From Glandiceps talaboti (Eukaryota > Hemichordata > Enteropneusta > Spengelidae): a DNA stretch of 64,000 nt. Below, piece after piece: positions 13,501 through 27,200 of the stretch; the first letter of the stretch is position 1, and every line of letters begins with the position of its first letter. Below the pieces are notes generated by a model. It saw only the letters and a program-made list of their open reading frames with translations, searched no databases and was not told the origin of the DNA. Where the stretch lies: contig NC_135554.1 in assembly GCF_964340395.1 (NCBI RefSeq), positions 11,166,975 to 11,230,974 of the forward strand. The letters run 5' to 3'. The position numbers were made by a program, and so were the translations under genes.

Positions 13501-16500
13501 GCTAACGGTAACGTTGAATCCACAGAACACATTTGTAACAACAAATGAGACACCATTAATACTCCAGTGCAATGTCAACCTACCACAACAAGATGTAGAT
13601 ATATCATGGCATAAGGATGGAACACTTGTAACGGATGGACTGGAAGCTGTAGATGGACAACTGCAGTTGACAATTCCTACACCACAACCTGTAGATGATG
13701 GTATATATACTTGCAAGGCTAAGGGGAAGAAAATAACTGGGATACCGGTTGAGTACCATGAAGTAGAATTATATTTGCAGGTTATTATACAAGGTATGTT
13801 GTATTCAACATAAATTATACAGGTTATTACACATCATTGTACCAGTTTTCCAAAACTCTTACCATTCTATGATTTTTCTGTGCCTTTGTAATACGTAATT
13901 TCTCAGACATGCAATATTTGATTTCTTTCAAACCTGACAAAAAGGTGACATGTACATCAATTTCTTTTTTTAGCTCTGCGGTCGGCAAAACTGCACAGAG
14001 CTTAAGGGTTAGGTTGATTCCCTGTTTTACGTCGTCTGTCTGTCAACTTTTCTACTTTAATTCATCTTCTCCAAAACTACTGGGCCAATTGACCTAAAAT
14101 TTGATGTGTAGGTGTCATTTGATAAGCAGATATAATACTGTTCAAGACAAGACGATTGGGTCATTACTATGCAAAACAAGTCTAAATATAGAATTTTTGG
14201 TAAAAATGCTTCAAAAATCTTCTATGTTTGTTCAAGACAAATTGACTGAGTCATTTATATGCAAATTAGGTCTAAAAATAGCATATTTTGGTAAAAATCC
14301 TTTAAAATCTACTCTAAAACTACAGGGCCAATTGAGTTGAAATTTCTTGTGTAGGTGTCATTTAATGAGCAATCATGCAAGTTTATAGTCAGACACAGAT
14401 CATATTTTGTCGTATTCCTACAAAACCTGAAATATTTATTTATTATGTACATGTACACATATATAACTCATAACATGTGATATAATCAGTGTTGCAGCCA
14501 GCCTTTTCAAAGAGTGGGACATAGTGTCCCGAAACTTTCATTTTTCTGGGTCATCATACAATTTTTGGGGGACATTACAAAAAATAAACGCCAATAGCGT
14601 TGTAGCACAACTATACAGTTTTTCAAAATATTTACCCACGTGCTGACCCATGCTAGATATTTGCTGAATGATTAATATGTAGTTGCCTATCCAACCCTGT
14701 TGTTATCTATGCAATATGCGATCATTTGGCTGTTGCTATAGGCGTGGTCATGTTGGTAAACATATTTGCATACAGTTTTAATGTGGGTCATCTATGACCC
14801 GTCACTTCCAAAATTGTGGGTCAGGTCCAAAAAATGTGTGTCAAATGACCCAAAAATCCCCTCTGGCTGCAACACTGATATAATAATCAGCATACATAGG
14901 GCACATTATCTGTTCTATACACAATTAACAGAATGTGCACTGAGGATTTGATTCAAACACATAAATATAATCTGACATCTGTACTAACCCGGAAGTGTCC
15001 CCCTAGTAGTTAACTACATGTAGGCATCTGACTTCAGCATTCCATTTATAAATTAGCATACTATTTACATAATCATGGTTGCCAACCTAACAAGTGAACT
15101 TTGTTTACTGAGGCTATAAACCATGTATTTATTAGTGAGATACATCAATACTATAACATGCATTATGTCATTGAAGGTCATATTACATGTTGTGTAATGT
15201 CATCCAAGCAAAAATTCTACATTTGTTATGTTATGCAAATAACCGAGGGCACCATGAATAATTCATAGAAATGACAGTATGGTGGGTTAGAACAGTCGTC
15301 TTGATTTCATCGAATGTCCAACGCACACCATGTTTTAATTCTAATAATTTCAGCAGTAAAAATAGTATGAAAGATAAATTACAAAAAAAGTAGAGATGAT
15401 TGTAAACAGTCTAAGACGTTTGTTCAAGACAAGTTGACTTAGTCATTAATATGCAAATTAGATCTAAAAAAAAATGATTTTTTGGTAAAAATGCTTCAAA
15501 AATCTTACCAAAAACTACTGTGCCAATTGAGTTGAGATTTCTTATGTAGGTGTCTTGCGATGAGCAGATATAAGTTTGTTCAAGACAAGTTGATTGGGTT
15601 ATTAATAATTAGAGGTAAAAGTAGAATTTTCAGTACAACTGAACTTCTTAATAGTTATTTTAGGTGCTAAATAAATGTGAATTTTGGTCAAAACACTTAC
15701 TGGGCAGATCAGTCTGAAATGTGATGGGAACGTTCTTAGTGGTGTTTAGATTAAGAAGTGTTCATGACATGATGATTCCATCATTGATATGCAACTTGGG
15801 TCTAAAAATGTCAATTTTGGTCAAAGGTTAAAACTTGGTAGAGGGATGTTTCTGGAAGTGTTATGCTATTCTGCAGTTATTGTTGAAAACATTTTACACA
15901 ATTGGCCCTATTAACCATGACCACGCTGTTAGCAACAGTGAAATGTTGATGCATATTACAAAGTGTTAACAACAGGGATGGCAGGTAAGAGAATACAGAT
16001 TCAAAAAATGTATGCAAATATGCTAGCAACAGGATCACACCCATAGCAACAGCTACATGTAAAAGACGGTTTGTATTGCAAAGATGAAAACTGGGAAGGG
16101 TGGGCAAGTTAATAAAAGATTCAAAAAATGGCTGCAGTAACATGACCACGGCCATAACAACAGCCAAATACAGTTGTGCTACAATGCCGTTTGTAAAATG
16201 GTGACTATAATTTAAAAGTACAATATTTTACCAACTTTCTGTGTGAAATGTGTTTTATAGTGTGTGTGTGAGTCATCATACTAACCACTTTGTTACTTTG
16301 CTAACACAAAACTGCATTGTGGAAGAGCTGAACAGCAGAACCACTTCTACATGTTACAAAAACAAAACAACAGAGCTTTTCTGACTGATAAGTTGCTTGT
16401 TTAATACATGCAAATTGTAAAAAATGGTACTACATAGACACTGATCCATTCAAGTATCTACACCCATACTATCAGGTCGAGCTATCCATTGAGATCTTGA

Positions 16501-19500
16501 CCTTTGGCCTAGACATTCCTAAACAATTATCAAAATCAAGTCAATTCCTGCCTCTCACAGACACATTGTAGTATTTACATACTGCCAATTTCTTTTAAAT
16601 CATGTTTACAAGTAATATTGCAGAAAAGAAGTATATGCACATATTTATTTTTGGTGCTCATGTAATTTTTAATGAATGGCAGCCATATTTATCACTATAT
16701 TTAATATTGCGTAACTAAATAACTTCAATCATAGACCTACCGGTATTCATAGATCATCAAAATTAAGCTATTACTGACATATTGCTGTAGCAATTATGTG
16801 TGGCTAATGTTTTTTAGATCATGTTTATAGATAATGCAGAACCAGATAAGCATACACAAGCATTACATTTAGTGTTCATATTACTTTTTAGCACAAATGA
16901 ACTGATCAGGTTCAGTAGTGCTATACAGGCAGAGTGTGGTGTCTGCCCGTCTATGTGTGTGTGTGTGTGTGGGACTTAAACTCAAAAACCGCCAGATTGA
17001 TTGTCTTGGTATTTGGTTGGGAAATTACTTTGAATTGGTGTCTTGTTGAGAAATTGTTCGTAGCAAAATGACTGCATCACAGGTATGTGATTTGTTATTT
17101 TTGGTAAAAAACAAACAAACTTAAACTCAAAAACTACTGGGCAGATAGTCTGAAAGGGAAACAAATGGGAGGCTGATTTTGCTGTAACTGTTTTAGTTTA
17201 TTTCCAGTAGTAAGTAAAAAAAGTCACTTTCACAATAAGCCATGAAACTAGGGATGTAGCTGACAGACAAATGTTGCAATGAAGTTTAAAATGGTTAGTG
17301 ACTCACAATATTTGATAATTATATGTTCTCGTTTTATTTTAAAGTTCCCGCCACCATTGTCAGTGGTCCAGATAGTGGGGAATACAATCCTGGGGAAGAG
17401 GCAGCATTTCAATGTATATTTCATGGTAAACCACGTCTGGCTTCAAGTGTAAAATGGTACAAGGATACTACCGAGATACAAAGTGATATTGTAACTGTGA
17501 ACCATGGTAACAACGATTACACCATGCTGTCAACATTCACTGTATCCAATGTTAAACGTATTGACAATGGATCCTACAGCTGTGAGGTTAATAATGGTTT
17601 TGGAAATGCTGATTCAGCTAGCTTTGATCTTATTGTGTTGGGTAAGATGATTTATGTTCAATAACTATTAAGTCAGGATGAACTTGAAATTTTTGAAAAC
17701 ACACACAAAAAAATAGACCAAAATATAGTGCATATCCAAGTGAGCAGTTGTAATCCACCACACTTGTATTCACTGTTATTAAATTTTGTGACTCAGCTTC
17801 AGGTGCACTCCTGCACTTTGTTGTGTTAATTTTTGAATGTAAGTTTACATGTAAACAATTGTTAATGAAAGATGACAGTGCATATATTTTATATATTCAA
17901 ATATATGTATATAATTGGTCTATTTGTCGATGAAGGAACATATACAGTAAGTATTGAATTGCCTCTAAGAATAAACTGAAACTGGTCTCATGTATGATTT
18001 CATCCTATAGAGAAACCAGATGCAGTTGATATCTCCAGTATTGAATCTACAAACTCTGAGTGGATTACTGTCACCTGGACAATTCCTTTCATTGGAAACC
18101 GGGACATTACCAAGTGTTTTGTTGATTATCAAAGGACTGAAACTACAAACTGGATTTCGAGTACAGAAGATGAAGATTCAAGCCTGTCTACTCACACTGT
18201 AAAACATTTAGAACCATTTACATATTATAGAGTGAGAGTAAGTTGTGAAAATTCCATTGGAAAGAGTCCCTATACTGAGAGTGATAACATACGAACAAAG
18301 GCTACAGGTATGTTTTAATATGCCACATTTTCATGAATTTTTCTGTTTCATTGATAGATGCTGTGATAACATTAAAAATTACATGTACCGGGTAGATGCA
18401 TTTTATGAGTGAAGCAATAAAGTCATAGGTCCTGGAATTTAGATCTGTGCTAATCCAATTTGACAAAACCAAATCACATGATTGTATCAATTAAGAACAA
18501 TTTAAGTTATGTTGCGTTTATAGCCAAATTTCTTATTTACAAATTACTGTTACAGCATTAATGTTGGGTGGTTGGTAGAAGATGTTTTATACTTTCAAAA
18601 CAGTGTTAATCCCATATGCTAATTATTCACTCTCTTCAACATCATATAAGTTAAATAGCATTGTAGGAATACTTTCAATAGAGAACTGGTGGGTAATGCC
18701 GACATCAAAACTCTTTGTCATTCATATACTTACTGTACCTAAAGAAAACCATATTATATCTTTTAATATTTAGGTGCAACCCCACCAAGAGATGTTGAGG
18801 TGATGGCATTATCAGCCACAGAATTGAGTGTAACCTGGGTTGAACCAATTAACCACAATGGAAATTTGATCCACTATATTGTACAGTATAATGAACTTGA
18901 TGGAGAGACTCAAGAGAAACAATGTAAGTTAGAAACATGTCGTGTTTTAAAGTGACATCAGTATATTGTTAGTAGTACCCTTGTCTTTATAACTTGCACT
19001 GCAAATATCATTTTCTAGTTTAAAAAAATGCAGTATAGAGTATTATCATATACCTATCCCTATATCAGTTACTCCTTGTGACGTTTAACATGAAATATCA
19101 CTTCTCATATGGGACGTTAAACGTCATGATATTTCGCATTAAACGCCATCATGATATTCATGTTAATCGTCATCAGAAAACACCTCTCTACATCGATTCT
19201 GAACATAAACAAAATAACATGGCGGCCGATCATTGACTTTTAAGTTAGGGATATCACATATACCACAACACTTTGGAATTTGCAAAACAAGGAAATTTTG
19301 ACGAAAATATGCATACCCAAATGATACTATTTATGATCGTAAATTCATAACAACTCTGTACAGGTACATACATTTTGCAACGGTATCGTGGCCACGAACG
19401 TTGTCAACTGCCTGTGGCACGACTGTGTGTGTAACTGTAAGCCATCCACTGACACTATGTATGCTACCCGTACCACACTATCGTACTGCAGTAGTTACGC

Positions 19501-22500
19501 TCGCGGTCGACCATCTAGTTTTACTAAATATATTAAAACATTTTCTGAAATTTTAGAGAACTTACTCTAATATCAATATTGTATTTCGAAATAATTATGG
19601 AAAATTATACAGAAATCTGATGAAAATTGGTGATCATCAGAGCAGGTTGAGCAGGGTTAGTAAAACTATGCACCTATGTGCATGTGAATGTAATCTGATT
19701 ACAGGTCACGGGACATATGAAGCGCACTGCAGAGTAAGCCGTGCTCTTTTTATTTTTCACAATTTCCCTTTGAACTCCTGGTCATAGGCATATAATATAT
19801 TGGTTATTACCCGATATCACCTCTTCGTTTGTCGTATCATCACTCATGCTGTTTCTGTAACGTGACAAGAGTCTAATGACTTATGTCACGTTACATAAAC
19901 TGCACTCACAGCGATACGACAAACGAAGAGGTGATATCGGGTAATAACCTCATAAAATAACTATAAAGAGAACAAAATCTGCAATGTTTGAAATTCTTTC
20001 ATATACAGCATTCACAAGTACATGTAGTGATGTGTGGTTGATGATCAAATCAAAGAAATGTAACTCTCTTTTTTGGCAGCAAAAGGGTTCATATGAATGA
20101 CCCATGCCTGCCTATCCATCTCTGTTTGGCCAGCCACATCTGTATCACCCACAACTCATTTCCACCCAATTTTGGTACAATTGTCATCAACATGTCACTT
20201 CATTCTGCCATACATGTGTAACTGTTAATGCTGAACACAGAGAGGATGAGGGAGGATCTTGAGGAATGTGATATGTCAATTATACTACATGTATGTACAA
20301 TGCTGTTATTCTTTCAGCTTTCAAATTGAAATTTTGAAGAAAAATAACTGGACTAAACATTATCTTTATTTCAGCTAATGGCTTGGAAACAAGCCTTTCA
20401 CTGAATGGACTATTGGCATACACGGAGTACAATATAGAAGTTATCGCTGTCAATGAGGGAGAGTTACAGGAAGACTTACAGAGTTTACCATCTAATAGTA
20501 CCATTGCTAGGACATGGGAAGGAAGTAAGTTGATTGATGATTCTGTTTACCTTACAATGCATGTACACTCGTCTAATGATCCCTTCACTATTATTTTATG
20601 TATATCATTTTTTTTTTTAAATAGGGAAAAGAGGTTACCATAACTACAACTCTAAAACAAAACAAGACAATTCTGCATCATTCTAACATTGCATTTCAGA
20701 AATTAAAGTAACAGTACTTACTCACAAGCAAGAAATGATGAGGTGACATTGTGTTATGATTAATTTATCATTTTGGCCATGCAAGGAATTTAAAGATGAT
20801 GGTTTGAAACTGTCAGTAGATGTTCTTTCATAAGGATTATTTATATTCTTGTATAACCTGATGATAGCCTCTTTCAACATCGGCTTACATTCATAGCATA
20901 GTTTAGTAGTCAGTGTTTTTACAACAGTCATTAATGGCCAGAATTGAATGCTTTGTTAAGGTTAAGGTTTACAAATTTTTGTGTGCATTTCATCAGCATT
21001 GTTATTGAAATTGAGCATTGTGATCAATACATTTCTAAAGTGTGTATTATAAAATTCTGCTCATAAAATACTTTCTAACTGCAAAGTTAGTTTCATACAA
21101 TTGACATAAGAGAAGATTTTGTGGACATTCAACTGTTGACGTTTTCACCTGCCCTTTCTTGACACCTACATGTACTACGTGATTTCAATCAAACCTGGCA
21201 CAAATGTTAAATGGTAAATAAGGGCACATACATGGATGCATGTCACTTAATTTTGTGCACTTCGCCATTATTAGTAAATGGTAACCAAATCATTTAATGT
21301 AAAATTTGCCACTTCCCTCAAAATTGAAATATGCACAGATGTCATGTACCCACCCCTATTTTCAATGGCGAACTTGCTCATAAGATTATGACCTTGACTG
21401 TCAGTTGGCAAGGTCAAATGGCCTGATAATGTGATATGTCTTTCAACCTTGTTGAATTCATACAGACTCTACTCAGAGTCTTCAGCCATATTATTAGAGA
21501 TAAACTCTCTTTTGATACCTTGACCTTTGACCTTAAAATTAAAGTTCAATTAATCAAGTTACCCCTCAATTGTGAAAAAGATGTACAATTGTCTCTCGTG
21601 TATAAAGCCATACCTTTATGATGAGCTTTCTATTTAAATTTGAACTTTAGAGTTGAGGTTGTATATGTTTGAATTAGTGTAGAGTCTTGTTTATATAGCA
21701 CCAACCATTCATTCTGAATGCCATTGATCAACTCTTCCTGCATAATGACGTTGAAAAATGCATCAAGCGTCATCAATGGAAACGTTTCCATTTCATTGAT
21801 CACTTCAGAATTTCAGTGGAATGTCAGCATGCCATTATTGTTCACAGCTTGGGTTGCCGTACTAATCATTTGATGTTACATTTAATCAATTTCTGATCAA
21901 AGTAAGTTTGAGTATCAAACTGTAGAGGCAAACATTATGATTAGCTTTTCAAATATCTGATGCTGTACTACTAGTATATGAGAATTGCAGTCTTCGCAAA
22001 AAAAAATTATTATATGTACTAGCACAGCATCAGATGTTATTGTGGAGACATTCCAATTAAGATATTGTAAGGAACATATTTTCAATTCAGTAATTTTAAG
22101 CATGATATTACTACCCTTTCTCCTCAGTACCGGATGCTCCAATCATATCGGACTTTCGAAACCAGTCAGATTCACAACTATATATTAAGTGGGAGAAACC
22201 AGTCAATCCAAGGGGAGTTATAGAACAATACAATTTACATCTATATAAAACAGATGGTGGAACTACAATAGACCCTGTCGAAATTCGAGACCTTTCAATT
22301 CTTGCGTATGAATTCACTGGATTGGATGCCAACACTGAATATTTTGTTACTGTGAGTTTATAATGAAAGAGTTTTTGTCTAGTCTGTGAGATATGATGTG
22401 TCCTGCTGCTTCATCAACCATTATTCATGTTAGGAGAAGGGTGATTAGGGCTGAATGACATGATACATTTTACACTTAAAAAAGGTAGACTAAGTCTAAT

Positions 22501-24218
22501 TTGTCACACATCAGATTTTCAGACATACTTTTGACACTCATTATTTACTCACACATTATTACAACATCGTTAGATGATGTCACAGTCAATCAAATTAGAA
22601 TCTTACCTGGATAGTCTTGTTGACTGTATATAATGTCAATATTTGTTGCAAACATTTCTTTTTTGTTATTTATACTAAAGTTGAAAAAAAAAACCTCATA
22701 TTATAAGAGCAAAATGTTCACATATACTTGATGTTTTGTAACACAGACATACAGGATAGCAGAGGATGTAGAATTTTGATAAGTTTGAAGTCATGTGTTA
22801 TACACGATCAGTAATTTATGTAGTGAAATCAATCCAAATTAGTCAGTAATGAGATACATGTATAGATATATAAATGTAAATGATTAAAACTTAATGGAGA
22901 TCACTATTACAGTAACTTCAATTTTACGTGGTAAAAGGTTTGTAGAAATGACTTTTCGTGCTTCCCTAATCATACACCAATACAGATGATATGAAACCAG
23001 TTTTGCCTTATTTTCCTTGAGGCAGGATGATGACAACAAACAGTTTAACAATTGATCGAATGACAAGATAACATCATGCATTTTAATCTGATTTTTTAAA
23101 AACTAGATCACAGCAGTCAATGGTAGAGAGGTTGGTGATGTCAGCAGTCAGATATATGCAACAACAAATCATGGAAGTAAGTCTTACACATACTGAGAAA
23201 CATGTACATGACAGTTGAAAGTCATTACAAAATAAATCTGTGAAATGTGAAATATACAATGAAATAGAGATATCTTCATTTTTACCATCAATGTATACCT
23301 ATAATTCAAATTTGATAACTTTATCAATGCACCAGTCATATACATACAATGTACGTTGATGTATTGTATATTTGATGTGTTATTGTGTAAAACTAAATTA
23401 CTTTCATGTGAAAATTGTATGATATATGTATTGTGGCATGCTAGAAAATTACCTATGTCATGAAAAAGTAGGAGAATTTCAGTTTGTGAGAACATTTGCA
23501 ATGGAAAAAAAATTGATAGATTAGAAAATAGTGGCCCTTAGATTGTAGAAGTTCCATAGTCAGTTTAATAATAATAATAATAATAATAATTTATTGTTTA
23601 AAGACTACTACACAAACATGTCTCAACAGTCTAAACATTACAAAATGAGAAAGACTAGCAAAAGAGCAACAACAACAAAAATCTAGCATAAGAACACAAT
23701 GAATAATTTAAAAGCGTTTAGTAACATATACTTATAAGAAAATGTTATAATTAACAGTGCAAGTACATGTAGTACAATCGCAAACAACTGACAATGGACA
23801 ACAGAACCTGTTACAAACAGGGAAAGTAAACAAAATGGATTGATAACTTTTGACAAAGCATGTTGGAAATACAGAGAGACAAGTATTACATTCCCTCATT
23901 TGATAAGAACAGTTGTATGGCCTCTTTACATGACTAGTTCATGTTCACAAACACATTGAAGTTCCCCTGGCAATTAATGTAGAGTCATGTAAAGAGACCA
24001 TAAAACTGTGATACAAGTCTCTGCTGTTCTACCATAAGTGCTATTAATCCAATTCATTTGTTTACTTTCCCTTTTTGTAATAGTTCTGTTCATCCACAGG
24101 TAACCCAGACAATAACTGTTCTCATTAACTTTTACAGTAAAATGTCTCTTAATGGAAATATGTCATTTTTTGAGCTGTTTCATCTGTGATAAGTACATCA
24201 GTTATGTCATGTCTGTAT

Positions 24219-24273
<55 letters not shown>

Positions 24274-27200
24274 TCATTTCTGTTAATTTGTAGTACCTTC
24301 AGCTCCTCTAAATGTTGAAGTAAATGATGAAACATCCAGCTGTGAAATATGCTGGAATAAACCATCTGATCCCAAAGGAGATATTACTCACTACAAGGTA
24401 AGGAGACATCCAGAGATTACCTCAACAGTAGAATTAGGATTTTCTTTAGAAGTAAGAGTATATCAAGGAATAACAGGATGAGTGTTATAACTTAATATAA
24501 GTAAATTACATAATACATGACATACATACATGTGGTGTTGATCTCAAAAGTTAATGTTGTAGAATGTGTAATGTTATAAGAAAACACAAACAAAATGAAG
24601 GCAACTGATGTGTTGAGATACTATATTTGATAATTATTGTATTTGAATTTGAACAATACAAAAATTATTTGATCTATTTCTTTATTGAACAGCTAGCATA
24701 CTCAATTCATGAACGTGAGGAGGGAATGAGCTACTCAGATGTTTCTGACAGTGAAGGCAATTGGTACATCAGAGACAATCTAGATAGCAATAAAGTGTGT
24801 TACTCTCTTGATGAAACGGCCTTAGAAGTATACTCAGCTTACATCATCAAAGTCTATGCATCAACATATACAGGAGAAGGACCTGCAAGTGTTGAAGCAA
24901 AATGTAATACCCAACCTGGAGGTAAGTAGTACATGTACATATTTGCATATACATTATTGTTTTGGACATGTTCTATTTATTTTATAGACTGTAAAGTATA
25001 TCAAGTCACTCCACCCTTTAATACCGGCCTGCTCAATCTGACTGAAGTACTTTGTAGAACTGCGATGGCAAATTCACAAGGTGTAGGCCTTGCACTGAAC
25101 TGGCGATTTAAAGGTTATGCAGAGGTCATCATGTACGTGTAGATTACAAATAAAAATATGTATAATAGCTTCTACATTTTACGTCTTGTAATAAGAACAG
25201 ATATTGCCATGGTGATACATGTCAATCATATATCGGTGACACTCAATCTAGGATAAGGCTTGCATAATCACGGTGATTACCAATATGTGAGGGCGCCACA
25301 TCACAGTGCACCTTATTTCCCAATCACTATTAATAGAACTTCCTAATTATTCCTTCCTAGTTGATTTCAAATCCAAATCCAAACTGAATGTATGCACTTG
25401 ATATCCTAAATATTAAAACACTGAAAAGGGGGTATCCAGAAACCTGCCTAAATCCATCATTTAATTAAGCAATAACCCCGCCGAAGGCGGGTATACACAA
25501 GATTTTGGTACAATTCGTGACATATAGCACAAGCTGAATGGCGAGTGCTATATTGAGCGAATTGTAGCAAATTCGAGTGTATACCCGCCTTCTGCGGGGG
25601 TTATTGTTATTATATTATATCAAAATATGTGTCTATTTCTTCTAAGTGTGATTCTGTGGTTATTTATATGCCTGAAAAGGCGAATTCGCACGTACAAAAA
25701 AAGATTGTCGATAATAGATTGTCTGGAACGAGCATATTTTGATGAATGGATACGTTCATGTCGCCCACACACACACTGCATGAAGACAAACATGGACTCG
25801 AGCTGTTCTACACGGTCCCCACGGCTAGATGGGTTTGATATATTACACATTGTTTATTTATTTATTTGTTTTAAACCCCATATTTTTCTAATAGTCAAAT
25901 GGGATTTTACCACAGTTATTATCCAATCAGAATGGCACATAGTAGCATGATATAATATAATTGACTATTTACTTTGAAATTTTGACAAAAGGATACTAGG
26001 TAGAGTACAGGCCTCTGTCAACAGCGAGGGAGCCCTCACAGGTTAACACATGACAGCCATTACTTGTAATGTGACATTTTCAATAAAATCGTAACTATCC
26101 CAATCTGAAATGAATTATTGAAATTGAGTATTTGTTCCTTACATCACAGTCAATGTTATTAGTCTATGTTTCATCTTAATGTAATCATAATTTGGTGTGT
26201 TATCTTGCTACAAACAAACAAATGATGAGGTCATAACCTCCAATTAACTCCCATTGGCAGAGGTAATAATGTCTGTATTGAACATGTACGAAATAGAGCT
26301 GCTGCTATAAAATTTACAAAGCTGTGAATGCTGACTTATTTTTTAATTTACTTTTAACAACAGTGCCACCTGCTGTAGAAGCTCCTAAATTACCCACAGA
26401 TACCTCAAGGCAACCAACTCACAACTCATTCTGGATGGCATTAGAAAGAGTAGATGATAGGAATGGACCAATCAGGTGATAATTATTTCTTATTCCCCAG
26501 AGGAGGGGCCATTACAATGGGCTTGGATTTTATTTTTATTTTGTTAATTGACCCTAAAGGTCAAGGTCATGGGAAATAGTCAAGTTCCTAAAAGAAAGCT
26601 AGCCTCTGTTAACATAGGAGTAGATACTTGAATGCAGTCTCTAGGTATTATAATTTGTGAGATATGCCAATAATATATGTAACATTTACAACAAATATGC
26701 CTGTCATTCAGTCATTGTCATTATGGCCAAGGTCATCAAATATAATGACACCAACAGAAAGGTAACATCTTATACAGTGTACATGTACTACATGATTGTA
26801 TAGGAATACCAAATGTAGACACTGAATGAAATCTCGTGACATGCATGTCTTATTGTTCCTGAGCTGTTCCAAAAATCATTTATTTTACACCAAATGCGGT
26901 TGCCATTCAGTACAAAAAAGTAATATGAGCACCAACATTGATGCATGTGTAGGCAAGTGAGTCATTAAAACTAGCAGTTACATCAATACATGCAAGTTTT
27001 ATGAGACACGTATGCCCTAAGGCTGGTATTTTGAATGTATGTACCAAATTATGTAGAACAATTGAAGCCTGCACTCTTCTGATACAGCATAATTACTGAA
27101 AGTCATTAATTATGCAATTGACTCATTAAAACTAAAAGCTAACATATCAAACTCAATAGTATACAGTCATGCACTTAGTTATCGTCAATACGGAATATAT

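Noticed and set aside
13469-13813. Start of a separate protein at the Met near 13469
   Set aside because: That Met lies in the intron. The Ig exon starts at 13497 after a good acceptor, and its phase fits the EGF exon before it.
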